From contig CAVQNF010000039.1 of assembly GCA_963713805.1 (NCBI GenBank), positions 248,001-312,000 of the forward strand: DNA of 64,000 nucleotides, written 5' to 3'. Shown piece after piece: positions 26,948 through 36,421 of the stretch (the stretch's first letter is position 1; every line of letters starts with the position of its first letter). The notes beneath the pieces were generated by a model. The model was given only the letters and a program-made list of their open reading frames with translations. It had not been told where the DNA came from and ran no database searches. The position numbers and the translations under genes were made by a program. Source of the stretch: GAS188 sp963713805 (GTDB taxonomy: Bacteria > Pseudomonadota > Alphaproteobacteria > Rhizobiales > Beijerinckiaceae).

Positions 26948-28372
26948 TCAAGCCGAAACGCTCATGTCGAGCGCAGGCTTGACCTCGGGCGGCAGCGGAC
27001 AGACGTAAGGTGTTCCTTCCGTTCGCGCCTTGAGATCCTCTTTCGATCGCGCGATCACATCCGGATCGCTGAGCGCATCGACGGCGGTCCCCGCCATCAC
27101 CTTCGCGACATGGACCAGCCCCTTATGGGCGAAGCCGGTCTTCCCCTGGCCCGTCAGCTGCCAGGAATGGAAGGGCGTGCCGATGGCGCAAGTGGCGCCG
27201 CGTGCCTGCACCGTGGGCACCACCCAGCTCACATCCCCCACATCCGTGGAGCCGACACCGCCCGCCCCTTGCGCGTTGAGCGGGACGATCATGTCGCAGA
27301 GCACTTTTCCGGGCTCGATCTTGAGGCCGTGCCGCCGATGCGCCGCCGCGATGTCCTCTTTCGAGAGCGTCGCCTGGAACTTCGCCGCGACCACCCGATC
27401 CTTCTCGTCGAAATCCGGCGGGCCGAGACGCAGGAAATTGTCGTGCATCAGCTTTTCGAGCGGCGCGTTGCCGAGAAGATTGGAGACCGCGCTCACGACG
27501 CGCGTCTCGACGCTGGTCTCGGTCATCATGGCCGCGCCCTGCGCGATCTTCCTCACCCGCCCCACGAGCGGGGTGAGCTCGGAAAGGTCGCTCGCGCGAA
27601 TAAGGTAGCGCACCTTGGCGCGTGACTGCACCACGTTCGGGGCGACGCCGCCGCCGTCGAGCATCGCGTAATGCACGCGCGCGCCGTCGGGCATATGCTC
27701 GCGCATGTAGTTCACGCCGACGTTCATGAGCTCGACCGCGTCGAGCGCGCTGCGCCCGAGATGGGGCGCCGCCGCCGCATGCGAGGAACGGCCCGTGAAG
27801 GTGAAGTCGATGCGGGTGTTGGCGAGCGATTCCGGTTCGTTCACGCCCGAGAACGAGGCCGGATGCCAGGAGATGGCGATGTCCACGTCCTCGAAGGCGC
27901 CGGCGCGCACCATGAAGCCCTTGGCCGCCCCACCTTCCTCGGCCGGGCAGCCGTAATAGCGCACGCGTCCTTTCATGCCGTTGGCGGCGAGATAATCCTT
28001 GACCGCGGTCGCCGCGAGAAGCGCAGCCGAGCCCAGAAGATTATGGCCGCAGCCATGCCCGTTGCCGTTCGCCTCGACCGGACGCGGCTCGGCGACACCC
28101 GCCTCCTGGCTCAAGCCCGGCAAGGCGTCGTATTCGCCGAGGATCGCGATCACCGGGCCGCCTTCGCCCGCTTCCCCGATCACCGCCGTCGGAATGCCCG
28201 CCACATTCCTGGTCACGCGAAAGCCTTCGGCCTCCAGCGCCGCGGCATGCTCGGCGCAGGAGCGCGTCTCCGTGTAACAGAGCTCGGGCATGCCCCAGAT
28301 CCGGTCGCTCAGCTCGATGAAGCTTTGCTTCTTGGCGTCCACGAGCTGCCAAATCTCTTCGCTGTTTTGCAT
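26948..28372 (-). CDS. M20 family amidohydrolase, AbgB-like
   Basis: A 474-residue metallopeptidase-fold protein. Metal-binding and active-site regions are visible: GNGHGCGHNLLG (His and Asp-equivalent positions), YYGCPAEEGGAAKGF with the catalytic Glu pair, and AISWHPASFSG. Length and order match AbgB, the p-aminobenzoyl-glutamate hydrolase B subunit (about 480 residues), and related aminoacyl-amide hydrolases. The start ATG 28370-28372 (MQNSEEIWQLVDAKK) is preferred; 34 upstream residues are not conserved-looking. No AbgA partner is in the window, so the actual substrate is uncertain. The gene is divergent from the sarcosine oxidase operon. Confidence 0.88.
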   Translation of the reverse strand: MQNSEEIWQLVDAKKQSFIELSDRIWGMPELCYTETRSCAEHAAALEAEGFRVTRNVAGIPTAVIGEAGEGGPVIAILGEYDALPGLSQEAGVAEPRPVEANGNGHGCGHNLLGSAALLAATAVKDYLAANGMKGRVRYYGCPAEEGGAAKGFMVRAGAFEDVDIAISWHPASFSGVNEPESLANTRIDFTFTGRSSHAAAAPHLGRSALDAVELMNVGVNYMREHMPDGARVHYAMLDGGGVAPNVVQSRAKVRYLIRASDLSELTPLVGRVRKIAQGAAMMTETSVETRVVSAVSNLLGNAPLEKLMHDNFLRLGPPDFDEKDRVVAAKFQATLSKEDIAAAHRRHGLKIEPGKVLCDMIVPLNAQGAGGVGSTDVGDVSWVVPTVQARGATCAIGTPFHSWQLTGQGKTGFAHKGLVHVAKVMAGTAVDALSDPDVIARSKEDLKARTEGTPYVCPLPPEVKPALDMSVSA

Positions 28373-28714
28373 TCCGATGCGCTCCTCACGTTTCTCTCGC
28401 CAATTGTTGCAACCGATCGCGGCCGGCGTCCAGAGGCTTTCAGGGATGCAGGGTTGCATCGGTTTGCCAGGCAAGGCGGCGAAACCGCGGCGGCTTCAGC
28501 GATGGCGATGGCGATAGCAATTTCAAGGTAGCACTCGGCGACGCGGCTCCGACGTCTGGATCAGGGTCGCTCCAGCACCGCATCTTCTTGCACAAGGGAA
28601 TGCTCGTTTTGCACTTGCCTTTTCTCGCCTCACGGTGAATTTGCTCGCGAGGCGAGGTTCGGCGAAGCTCGAAGCTGGAAATTGGAAGCTGGCGACCCGA
28701 AGGTTTTCGAAGAA
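28373..28714. other. divergent intergenic region upstream of soxB
   Basis: About 340 bp between the AbgB-like gene (minus) and soxB (plus), with no gene seen. It should hold both promoters. I cannot identify confident -35/-10 boxes, only short GATGGC direct repeats near 28500. Confidence 0.4.
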
Positions 28715-29968
28715 ATGCAGAGATTTTCCGCGCTTGCCCTTCTTCGTCACGCCGTCACCGGGCACAAGGGCTGGCGGGCGCAATGGCGATCGCCCGAACC
28801 CAAGCCGTCCTACGACGCGGTCATCATCGGCGGGGGTGGCCACGGCCTCGCCACCGCCTATTATCTCGCGACGGAATTCGGCCTCTCCAACGTCGCCGTG
28901 CTCGAGAAGGGCTGGATCGGCGGCGGCAATACGGGGCGCAACACCACCATCATCCGCTCGAACTATCTCTTCGACGAGAGCGCGGCGCTTTACGACCATG
29001 CCGTGAAGCTCTGGGAGGGATTGTCGCAGGCGCTCAATTACAATGTCATGTTCTCGCAGCGCGGCGTGATGATGCTTGCCCACAACACGCATGATCAGCA
29101 AAGCCTCAAGCGCCATATCCACGCGAACCGCCTCAACGGGGTCGACAACGAATGGCTCACGGCAAAGCAGGCGAAGGCCTTCTGCCCGCCCCTCAACATC
29201 GAGTCCTCGATGCGCTATCCGGTGATCGGGGCCGCCTTGCAACGCCGCGGCGGCGTCGCTCGCCACGACGCAGTCGCCTGGGGTTACGCGCGGGCCGCCG
29301 ACGCCATGGGGGTCGACATCCTGGAGAATTGCGAGGTCATGGCGATCCGGCGCGGCGTCGGCGGCGCCGTCGAGGCGGTCGAGACTACGCGCGGCACGAT
29401 CGAGACGCGCAAGGTCGGCGTGGTCGCGGCCGGAAACACCAGCGTCGTGATGGCGCTGGCCGATGTGCGCATGCCGCTCGAAAGCTATCCGCTGCAGGCC
29501 CTGGTCTCCGAGCCAATCAAGCCGATCTTCCCTTGCGTCGTGATGTCGAACACCATTCACGCCTACATCAGCCAGTCCGACAAGGGCGAGCTCGTCATCG
29601 GGGCGGGCACCGACGCCTATGTCTCCTATACGCAGCGCGGGGGCCTGCACGTGCCGATGCATACGCTCGAAGCGATTTGCGAGCTCTTCCCGATGTTCCG
29701 GCGCTTGAGGATGCTGCGCAACTGGGGCGGCATCGTCGACGTCACGCCCGATCGCTCGCCGATCATCGGCAAGACACCGGTCGCGGGCCTCTACGTCAAT
29801 TGCGGCTGGGGCACCGGCGGCTTCAAGGCGACGCCCGGGTCGGGTCATCTCTTTGCCTGGACCATGTCCAAGGACGAGCCGCACAAGATCAACGCGCCCT
29901 TCCGCCTCGACCGCTTCCGCGACGGTTATCTCATCGACGAGGCGGCCGCCGCGGCGGTGGCGCATTGA
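28715..29968 (+). CDS. soxB: sarcosine oxidase subunit beta
   Basis: A 417-residue DAO-fold flavoprotein. FAD-binding GGGGHGLATAYYL lies near residues 38-50, then the typical GWIGGGNTGRNTTIIRSNY segment and the C-terminal NCGWGTGGFKATPGSG. In the heterotetrameric enzyme this subunit binds covalent FMN and non-covalent FAD and demethylates sarcosine to glycine plus a one-carbon unit passed to tetrahydrofolate. The ATG at 28715 (MQRFSALALLRH) is the conserved start; the upstream in-frame ATG at 28682 is rejected. It is the first gene of soxB-soxD-soxA-soxG. The ribosome-binding site is weak. Confidence 0.95.
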   Translation: MQRFSALALLRHAVTGHKGWRAQWRSPEPKPSYDAVIIGGGGHGLATAYYLATEFGLSNVAVLEKGWIGGGNTGRNTTIIRSNYLFDESAALYDHAVKLWEGLSQALNYNVMFSQRGVMMLAHNTHDQQSLKRHIHANRLNGVDNEWLTAKQAKAFCPPLNIESSMRYPVIGAALQRRGGVARHDAVAWGYARAADAMGVDILENCEVMAIRRGVGGAVEAVETTRGTIETRKVGVVAAGNTSVVMALADVRMPLESYPLQALVSEPIKPIFPCVVMSNTIHAYISQSDKGELVIGAGTDAYVSYTQRGGLHVPMHTLEAICELFPMFRRLRMLRNWGGIVDVTPDRSPIIGKTPVAGLYVNCGWGTGGFKATPGSGHLFAWTMSKDEPHKINAPFRLDRFRDGYLIDEAAAAAVAH

Positions 29969-29996
29969 CGCTGCAAGGTTGCGCGCAGGAGGCTTC

Positions 29997-30300
29997 ATGC
30001 TGCTGATCGACTGTCCCTTCTGCGGCAAGCGTCCCGAGCTCGAGTTTCGCTACGGCGGGGAAGCGCATATCGCGCGCCCTTCCGATCCCGCCGAGCTCGG
30101 CGACAAGGCCTGGGGTCAATTCCTCTACGGGCGCGGCAACCCGCGCGGCCTGCACGCCGAGCGCTGGCGGCACGTGCACGGCTGCGGACGCTTCTTCAAC
30201 GCGCTGCGCGACACGACGACGCGATCGTTTCACCGCGACCTACAAGATCGGCGAGGAGCGGCCGTCGTCGCCCGAAGCTCGGCGAGCGGCCGAGGCATGA
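29997..30300 (+). CDS. soxD: sarcosine oxidase subunit delta, with one frameshift
   Basis: The small zinc-binding subunit. It begins MLLIDCPFCGKRPELEFRYG, with the CPFC knuckle, and has the typical HVHGCGRFFNALRDT stretch. AGGAGG lies four bases before the ATG at 29997. After the Thr run the true ending, DRFTATYKIGEERPSSPEAR, is in another frame and stops at TGA 30298-30300. The interval is 304 bases, one too many, so a base was gained near 30222. Because of that base, soxD and soxA appear as one continuous frame in this sequence. The stop overlaps the soxA start (ATGA), the normal arrangement for this operon. Confidence 0.9.
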
Positions 30301-33296
30301 GCGCGTTTCGCCTGGCCGCGGGCGGCCGCATCGACCGGACACTGCCGTTGCGCTTCACTTTCGACGGCAAATCCTACGAGGGTTTCGCGGGCGATACGCT
30401 CGCTTCCGCGTTGCTCGCGAACGGCGTGCATCTCGTCGGACGCTCGTTCAAATATCACCGCCCGCGCGGCATCTTATCGGCCGGGTCCGATGAGCCGAAC
30501 GCGCTCGTCGGCGTCGGCTCGGGGAAGCGCTTCACCCCCAATCTGCGCGCCACGCAGGTCGAGCTCCATGAAGGCCTCGTGGTGGAGAGCCAGAATCGCT
30601 GGCCCTCGCTCAGGCGCGATCTCGGCGCGCTCAACGATATGTTCTCGCCGCTTTTCCCGGCTGGCTTCTACTACAAGACCTTCATGTGGCCGAAATCGGC
30701 CTGGAAACGCTTCTACGAGCCCAAGATCCGCGCCATGGCGGGGCTGGGACGTGCACCGACGCTCGCGGACGCCGACACTTACGCCAATCGCTACGCCCAT
30801 TGCGACGCGCTCATCGTCGGGGCGGGACCGGCCGGCATCGCGGCGGCGCTCGCCGCCGAGGCGCATGGCGCACGCGTCATCTTGTGCGACGAACAGGCGG
30901 AACTCGGCGGCTCGCTGCTTTCCGAGACGCAAGCGGCGATCGACGGCAAGCCCGCGTCCGCCTGGCTCGCCGACGCCTTGGCGAAATTATCGCAATCGCC
31001 GAAGGTGCGATTGCTCCCGCGCACCACCGCCTTCGGCTATTTCCCGCACAATATGCTAGGCCTCGCCGAGCGCCTCACCGACCATCTCGCGGCGAAGGTC
31101 GAAGGCCGCCCGCGCGAGCGGCTGTGGCAGGTGCGCGCCAAGGAGGTGGTGCTCGCGACGGGCGCAATCGAGCGCCCGCTCGTGTTTCCGGACAACGATC
31201 GGCCGGGCATCATGCTCGCGGACGCGGCACGCCAGTACGTCTCGCGCTACGGCGTCAAGCCCGGTTCGCGCGCGGTGGTGGCGACCGCGCATGAAGAGGC
31301 CTATCGCGCGGCGCTCGATCTTGCGGAGGCTGGCGTCGAGATCGCGGCCATCCTCGACCTGCGAGGCGAAGTTTCCGGCCCATGGGCCGAGCGAGCCCGC
31401 GCCGCCGGACTCCCCATCCTGCCTTCAACCACGCTTTGCGCCACGGCCGGAAGGCACCGTGTGTCCAGCGTCGACATCGCGCCCTGCGATCGCGACGGAA
31501 GGGTCGGCAAGCGCTCGCGCATCGCCTGCGACCTCGTGCTGATGTGCGGCGGTTTCACGCCGAGCATCCACCTCTTCTCCCAATCGCGCGGCAGGCCGCG
31601 CTTTTCCGAGAGGCTGAATGCCTTTCTTCCCGGCATCAGCGCCGAGAGGGAACGCTCGGCCGGCGCTTGCCGCGGCATCTTCGGCCTCGACGCGACGATC
31701 GCGGATGGCGTGGCCGCGGGAGAAGGAGCGGCGCGCGACGCGGTGGGCGGCGGCATCGAGCCGGTGCATGCGCCGGTGCCGCTTTCGGAGGACCCGGGCG
31801 GCGGCCGCCTCGAGCCCTTGCCGCACGATCGTTCGCCTGAACGCGTGAAGGCCTTCGTCGATTTCCAAAACGATGTGACCGCGAAGGATGTGAAGCTTGC
31901 CGTACGCGAGGGCTTCCGCTCGATCGAGCACATCAAGCGCTACACCACGACCGGCATGGCGACCGACCAGGGCAAGACCTCGAACATGAACGCACTCGGC
32001 ATCGCGGCCTCAGCGCTCCAGAAGCCGCTGCCGGCGGTCGGCCTCACCACCTTCCGCATGCCCTACACGCCCGTGACCTTCGGCTCGCTCGCGGGCGCCT
32101 CCCGTGCCGAGCTCTTCGATCCGGCGCGCCCAACGCCGACCCATGAGTGGGCGCGCGCCAAGCGCGCCGTGTTCGAGGACGTGGGTCAATGGAAGCGCGC
32201 CCGCTATTTCCCGCTCGCGGGCGAGGACATGCGGCGCGCCGTCGATCGCGAATGCACGGCGGTGCGCCAGTCGGTCGGCCTCTTCGACGGCTCGACGCTC
32301 GGCAAGATCGAGATCGTCGGGCCGGACGCCGCCGAATTCATGAACCGCATCTACGTCAACCCGTGGACCAAGCTCGAGCCCGGACGCTGCCGCTACGGCA
32401 TCATGCTGCGCGAGGACGGCTCGATCCTCGATGACGGCGTCGTCGGGCGTCTCGCGACCGACCGCTTTCATGTCACCACCACGACCGGAGGGGCGGCGCA
32501 GGTCCTCAACCACATGGAGGATTACCTGCAGACCGAATGGTCCGGCCTCGACTGCTGGCTCACCTCGACGACCGAGCAATGGGCGGTGATCGCGGTGCAG
32601 GGTCCGGACTCGAGGAAGGTGATCGAACGCCTCGTCGAGGACATCGATCTTTCGCCCTCGGCCATGCCGCATATGAGCGTGCGCGAAGGGCGTATCTGCG
32701 GCGTGCCGACGCGCCTTTTCCGCGTGAGCTTCACGGGCGAGCTCGGCTTCGAGATCAATGTGCCGGCCGATTACGGCCGCGCCGTCTGGGAAGCGGTCTT
32801 CGACGCCGGCTTCTCGCGCCGCATCACGCCCTACGGCACCGAGGCCATGCATGTGATGCGCGCCGAGAAGGGTTACGTCATCGTCGGGCAGGACACCGAC
32901 GGTACCGTGACGGCGCAGGACGTCGGCCTTTCCTGGGCGATCGGCAAGGCGAAGAAGGACTTCGTCGGCAAGCGCTCGCTCTCGCGGCCCGCGATGAGCG
33001 ACCCCGGGCGCAAGCAACTGGTCGGGCTTCTGGTCGAGGACCCGAGCGTCGTCCTCGAGGAAGGCGCGCAAATCGTCGTCGATGCGCAACGTTCGATCCC
33101 GATGCCGATGATCGGCCATGTGACCTCCGCCTATTTCAGCGCCGCGCTCGGGCGCGGCATCGCGCTCGCCATGGTCGCGGGCGGGCGCCGGCGCATGGGA
33201 GACAAGCTCTATGTGCCCATGGCGGAGGGCGTGATCGCGGCGACCGTCACGAAGCCCATCTTTCTCGATCCGGAAGGCAAGCGGCTCGATGACTGA
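30297..33296 (+). CDS. soxA: sarcosine oxidase subunit alpha
   Basis: A 999-residue subunit, the usual size. The N-terminal part has the ferredoxin-like start (LPLRFTFDGKSYEGFAGDTL, GVHLVGRSFKYHRPRG). An NAD/FAD domain follows with GAGPAGIAAALAAEAHGARV near residue 178, then a C-terminal aminomethyltransferase-like domain that delivers the one-carbon unit to tetrahydrofolate (FDGSTLGKIEIVGPDAAEF, YGTEAMHVMRAEKGY). The start is ATG 30297, overlapping the true soxD stop; the apparent N-terminal extension in frame with soxD is an artefact of the soxD indel. The gene overlaps soxG by eight bases. Confidence 0.95.
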   Translation: MSAFRLAAGGRIDRTLPLRFTFDGKSYEGFAGDTLASALLANGVHLVGRSFKYHRPRGILSAGSDEPNALVGVGSGKRFTPNLRATQVELHEGLVVESQNRWPSLRRDLGALNDMFSPLFPAGFYYKTFMWPKSAWKRFYEPKIRAMAGLGRAPTLADADTYANRYAHCDALIVGAGPAGIAAALAAEAHGARVILCDEQAELGGSLLSETQAAIDGKPASAWLADALAKLSQSPKVRLLPRTTAFGYFPHNMLGLAERLTDHLAAKVEGRPRERLWQVRAKEVVLATGAIERPLVFPDNDRPGIMLADAARQYVSRYGVKPGSRAVVATAHEEAYRAALDLAEAGVEIAAILDLRGEVSGPWAERARAAGLPILPSTTLCATAGRHRVSSVDIAPCDRDGRVGKRSRIACDLVLMCGGFTPSIHLFSQSRGRPRFSERLNAFLPGISAERERSAGACRGIFGLDATIADGVAAGEGAARDAVGGGIEPVHAPVPLSEDPGGGRLEPLPHDRSPERVKAFVDFQNDVTAKDVKLAVREGFRSIEHIKRYTTTGMATDQGKTSNMNALGIAASALQKPLPAVGLTTFRMPYTPVTFGSLAGASRAELFDPARPTPTHEWARAKRAVFEDVGQWKRARYFPLAGEDMRRAVDRECTAVRQSVGLFDGSTLGKIEIVGPDAAEFMNRIYVNPWTKLEPGRCRYGIMLREDGSILDDGVVGRLATDRFHVTTTTGGAAQVLNHMEDYLQTEWSGLDCWLTSTTEQWAVIAVQGPDSRKVIERLVEDIDLSPSAMPHMSVREGRICGVPTRLFRVSFTGELGFEINVPADYGRAVWEAVFDAGFSRRITPYGTEAMHVMRAEKGYVIVGQDTDGTVTAQDVGLSWAIGKAKKDFVGKRSLSRPAMSDPGRKQLVGLLVEDPSVVLEEGAQIVVDAQRSIPMPMIGHVTSAYFSAALGRGIALAMVAGGRRRMGDKLYVPMAEGVIAATVTKPIFLDPEGKRLDD

Positions 33297-33840
33297 TCTT
33301 CGCAGACGCGGCGCGCTCGAAGACATCGGCGACTCCGGCGGCGCGGGCGCCCTCTCGATGCTGCCGCCCTTGTCGCGGCTCATCTACAGGGGCCGCATCT
33401 CGACGATCGGACGGGTGACGGCGGCCTTCGGGGTCGAGCCCGCGATGGAGCCGTGCCGCGCGACCGTTTCGGGCGAACGCGCGGCGCTCTGGCTCGGTCC
33501 GGACGAATGGCTGCTGCTCGCGAAGGAAGGGGAGGCCGCGGCCATCATCGACGCGCTCACCGGCGCCCTTGCGCCTCTCCCCCATTCGCTCGTGGACGTG
33601 AGCCACCGCCAGACGGCGTTGAAGGTTTCCGGCGAGCATGCGGCCTTGCTCTTGAACGCGGGTTGCCCGCTCGATCTCGATCGGCACGCCTTCCCGGTCG
33701 GGATGTGCACGCGCACGCTCCTGCAAAAAACCGAGATCGTGCTTTGGCGGATTGCGGAGAACGTGTTCCACCTCGAGGTGGCGCGCTCCTTCGCGCCTTA
33801 CGCCTGGCGATTTTTGGAACAAGCGGAACGGGATTTGTGA
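33289..33840 (+). CDS. soxG: sarcosine oxidase subunit gamma
   Basis: A 183-residue subunit, the last gene of the operon. Its ATG overlaps the soxA stop by eight bases, so translation is coupled. Landmarks are RATVSGERAALWLGPDEWLL, the DVSHRQTALKVSGEHA segment and the C-terminal VWRIAEN-like stretch (LWRIAENVFHLEVARSFAPY). The gamma subunit resembles aminomethyltransferase-domain proteins and completes the tetramer. It is followed by a purine/pyrimidine-rich hairpin region and then the convergent betA gene. Confidence 0.92.
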   Translation: MTDLRRRGALEDIGDSGGAGALSMLPPLSRLIYRGRISTIGRVTAAFGVEPAMEPCRATVSGERAALWLGPDEWLLLAKEGEAAAIIDALTGALAPLPHSLVDVSHRQTALKVSGEHAALLLNAGCPLDLDRHAFPVGMCTRTLLQKTEIVLWRIAENVFHLEVARSFAPYAWRFLEQAERDL

Positions 33841-33958
33841 AAGAGAGTGAAGAGGGAGGAGTGAAGAGTGAGAGAGTAGGAGTAGAGAGTAGTGATGGTG
33901 AGTAGCTACTCGCTCTTCACTTTTTACTCTTCACGCACTTTTCACCACTCACTCTTCG
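33841..33958. repeat. GAGTGA-type purine/pyrimidine intergenic hairpin between soxG and betA
   Basis: About 60 bases of almost pure purine (repeats of GAGTGAAGAGT) are followed by the palindrome AGTAGCTACT at 33901-33910 and then about 48 bases of the complementary pyrimidine-rich repeats (ACTCTTCAC). The whole can fold into one long imperfect stem. It lies between convergent genes, so it may act as a bidirectional terminator. A close relative lies at 40261-40385. Confidence 0.7.
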
Positions 33959-35626
33959 CTACCGCTGTTGCGTCTCCCAATCGGGCGCGACGTAAAAAGG
34001 CGCGTTCGAGGCCGGCAGCATCTCGCGACCGAGAATATGATCGGACGCCTTCTCGCCGATCATGAGGGTGGGTGCGTTGAGGTTTCCCGTGGTGATCGAC
34101 GGCATGATCGAGGCGTCGACGACGCGCAAGCCCTCGACGCCGAGCACGCGCGTCTCACTGTCGACGACCGCCATCGGGTCGCCGGCGCTGCCCATCTTGC
34201 AGGTGCAGGAGGGATGAAAGGCGCTCTCGACCTTGGCGCGGATGAAGGCATCGATGGCGTCGTCGCTCACGACATCGCTGCCCGGCTGGATCTCGCGGCC
34301 GCGATAGCGGTCGAAGGCGGCCTGCGCGAAGATCTCGCGCGTGAGGCGCACGCAAGCGCGCATCTCCTCCCAATCGTCGGGATGGCTCATATAGTTGAAG
34401 AGAATGCGCGGCTTCTTGCGCGGATCGGCCGAGGCGAGCCTGACCCATCCGCAGCTCTTCGAGCGCATCGGCCCGACATGGGCCTGGAAGCCATGCTCGG
34501 TCGCGAGCGATTTTCCGTCATAGGAGACGGCAAGCGGCAGGAAGTGATACTGGATGTCGGGGTAGCGGATGCCGGCGCGGCTGCGGATGAAGCCGCAGCT
34601 CTCGAAATGATTCGTCGCGCCGAGCCCGTCCTTGCGCAAGAGCCAGCGCAAGCCGATCAGCCCCTTCGCCAGCGGCCCCATGGACGAATAAAGCGTGATC
34701 GGCTCCTTACACGCCATCTGGAAGTAGAATTCGAGATGGTCTTGCAGGTTCTCGCCGACGCCCGGAAGATGCCGCACCGGCTCGATGCCGTGCCTGCGCA
34801 ATTCCTCGCCGGGCCCGATGCCTGAGAGCTTCAAGAGTTGCGGCGTGTTGATGGCGCCGCCCGCGAGAATGATCTCGCGGCGCGCCGCGACCGTCTCCTC
34901 GGCACCGCCGCGCAGATAGGTGACGGCGACGGCGCGAAGGCCCTCGAAGCGGACACGGGTCGCGAGCGCCTTCGTCCGCACCGCCACGTTCGGACGTTTC
35001 ATGGCTGGACGAAGGTAGGCCTTCGCGGCGCTCCAGCGGGTGCCGCGATGGACCGTCATGTCCATGCGGCCGAAGCCCTCCTGCCGGAAGCCGTTGATGT
35101 CCGCTGTCTCGCCATAGCCCGCCTCCCGCGCCGCCGCGATGAAGGCAGGGTAGAGCGGGTTCACGAGGCTGCCGTAGCGCGTCTTGAGCGGGCCGTCCGT
35201 TCCTCGATAGGCATCGCCGCCCTCCTCACGGGCTTCGGCGCGCCGGAAATACGGCAGCACGCGCGCGTAGCTCCAGCCTTTCGCGCCTTCGCTCTCCCAA
35301 CGGTCGAAATCGAGCGGATTGCCGCGCACATAGACGAGGCCGTTGATCGAGGAGGAGCCGCCGAGCCCCTTGCCGCGCGGGCAATGCAGGCGCCGGCCGC
35401 CAAGATGCGGCTCGGGCTCGCTCTCGTAGCCCCAGTTGTAGCGCTCCATGTTCATCGGGATCGACAAGGCGCTCGGCATGTCGACGAGGATCGAGCGATT
35501 GGCGCCGCCATGTTCGAGGACGAGCACGGTGAAGCGGCCGTCCTCGCTGAGACGCGAGGCGAGCACGCAGCCGGCCGAGCCCGCGCCGACGATCACATAG
35601 TCGAAGGTATCGCCGTCCTTGTTCAC
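33959..35626 (-). CDS. betA: choline dehydrogenase
   Basis: A 555-residue GMC flavoenzyme, essentially the length of E. coli BetA (556). It starts with the FAD motif VGAGSAGCVLASRL, has the GKGLGGSSSINGLVYVRG signature, and the BetA-type segments PDIQYHFLPLAVSYDG and HVGPMRSKSCGWVRL. The active-site region FHPSCTCKMG and the ending SITTGNLNAPTLMIGEKASD are present. It oxidises choline to betaine aldehyde at the inner membrane, feeding electrons to the respiratory chain. Near soxBDAG it fits a choline-betaine-sarcosine route, though BetB and betaine demethylases are not in the window. Upstream is the toxin-antitoxin pair. Confidence 0.92.
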   Translation of the reverse strand: MNKDGDTFDYVIVGAGSAGCVLASRLSEDGRFTVLVLEHGGANRSILVDMPSALSIPMNMERYNWGYESEPEPHLGGRRLHCPRGKGLGGSSSINGLVYVRGNPLDFDRWESEGAKGWSYARVLPYFRRAEAREEGGDAYRGTDGPLKTRYGSLVNPLYPAFIAAAREAGYGETADINGFRQEGFGRMDMTVHRGTRWSAAKAYLRPAMKRPNVAVRTKALATRVRFEGLRAVAVTYLRGGAEETVAARREIILAGGAINTPQLLKLSGIGPGEELRRHGIEPVRHLPGVGENLQDHLEFYFQMACKEPITLYSSMGPLAKGLIGLRWLLRKDGLGATNHFESCGFIRSRAGIRYPDIQYHFLPLAVSYDGKSLATEHGFQAHVGPMRSKSCGWVRLASADPRKKPRILFNYMSHPDDWEEMRACVRLTREIFAQAAFDRYRGREIQPGSDVVSDDAIDAFIRAKVESAFHPSCTCKMGSAGDPMAVVDSETRVLGVEGLRVVDASIMPSITTGNLNAPTLMIGEKASDHILGREMLPASNAPFYVAPDWETQQR

Positions 35627-35633
35627 GTCGAGC

Positions 35634-36041
35634 TCATCTCGCTGCGCTGATTAACCGAGGCCGCGGCGAGGGCGACCACGGATCGGCCCGGCGCGTCAAG
35701 GACTCGAAGGCATTCGCTCTGGCGTCAGGACGCGCGGTCGACGATAACGAAGTGGTGAGAGCCCGCTCCACCGCCTCGGGCTCGTGATCGATAATGGTCA
35801 AAAGCACGCGAGCAGGCCCTTCGGGAGCTCGAATGCCCTGCTCCCAGTTCTTGAGGTTGGCTGGGGAGATGCCGAACTTGCTGGCAAAGGCATTCTGGCT
35901 CAGTCCCAGCTTTGCCCTGATCGCGCGGACATCCACTTCCGAGGGCACGTGAACACGATAGGTCGAACGCTCGGCATCTCCGCGAGCGATGGCCCGAGCT
36001 TCTTTCGCCGCCTTGATCAGGCGTTTTCCAAGCGTCGTCAT
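35634..36041 (-). CDS. HigA-type helix-turn-helix antitoxin
   Basis: About 135 residues starting at ATG 36039-36041 (MTTLGKRLIKAAKEARAIAR). The helix-turn-helix is clear: RAIRAKLGLSQNAFASKFGI then SPANLKNWEQGIRAPEGPAR. It neutralises the toxin encoded just upstream and should repress the shared promoter. The start overlaps the toxin stop (ATGA). The last 30-40 residues after VERALTT look unlike family members and may result from an indel or read-through, since HigA antitoxins usually end sooner. The order toxin then antitoxin is the Hig type. Confidence 0.82.
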   Translation of the reverse strand: MTTLGKRLIKAAKEARAIARGDAERSTYRVHVPSEVDVRAIRAKLGLSQNAFASKFGISPANLKNWEQGIRAPEGPARVLLTIIDHEPEAVERALTTSLSSTARPDARANAFESLTRRADPWSPSPRPRLISAAR

Positions 36042-36413
36042 TTTCGCCTCCGTAGCTCCTTCACTTTCGCGCGCACACCCGCACGGTAATCTTCGGCAAT
36101 CGTGGATAGCTCGACTCTTCAACGCGTTACGATCGGCCTGAGAGATATTCGCCCGCTCACCCTTCGAAATGAGTGCGAGCAGGAACACGGGAATATCCTG
36201 CGCCACGTAATAGGTGATCACTCGGTAGCCGCCGCTTTTGCCTTTACCTCGTCCCGCAATCCTGACTTTCCTGGCGCCTCCCGTTCCTACGATCACATCG
36301 CCCATCGTGGGATTGGCGGAGATTGTGGAAATGATGTTTTCCGCCTCTTCGAAGCTGACTCCGGCCGCTTTCCGATCGGCCAGATAGGTCGGCGTCTCAA
36401 TGACCGTCTGCAT
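36038..36413 (-). pseudogene. HigB/RelE-type toxin, one frameshift near the 3' end
   Basis: The N-terminal about 100 residues are a good HigB-like RelE-fold toxin: VIETPTYLADRKAAGVSFEE, PTMGDVIVGTGGARKVRIAG, GKSGGYRVITYYV and ALISKGERANISQADRNALK. Such toxins are ribosome-dependent mRNases. After NALK the frame moves. The correct ending ELSTIAEDYRAGVRAKVKEL is in another frame and stops at TGA 36038-36040, overlapping the antitoxin ATG. The shift is near 36100-36110 and makes toxin and antitoxin look fused. If real it might inactivate the toxin, but a sequencing indel is equally possible. Confidence 0.78.
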
Positions 36414-36421
36414 TATGCATG

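Noticed and set aside
29853..33296. A fused SoxD-SoxA protein of 1147 residues
   Set aside because: The soxD reading ends correctly in another frame with an ATGA overlap to soxA; the fusion arises from one extra base near 30222.
35634..36413. A single-chain toxin-antitoxin fusion
   Set aside because: The expected toxin ending is present in another frame and stops exactly over the antitoxin ATG, so these are two genes and one indel.
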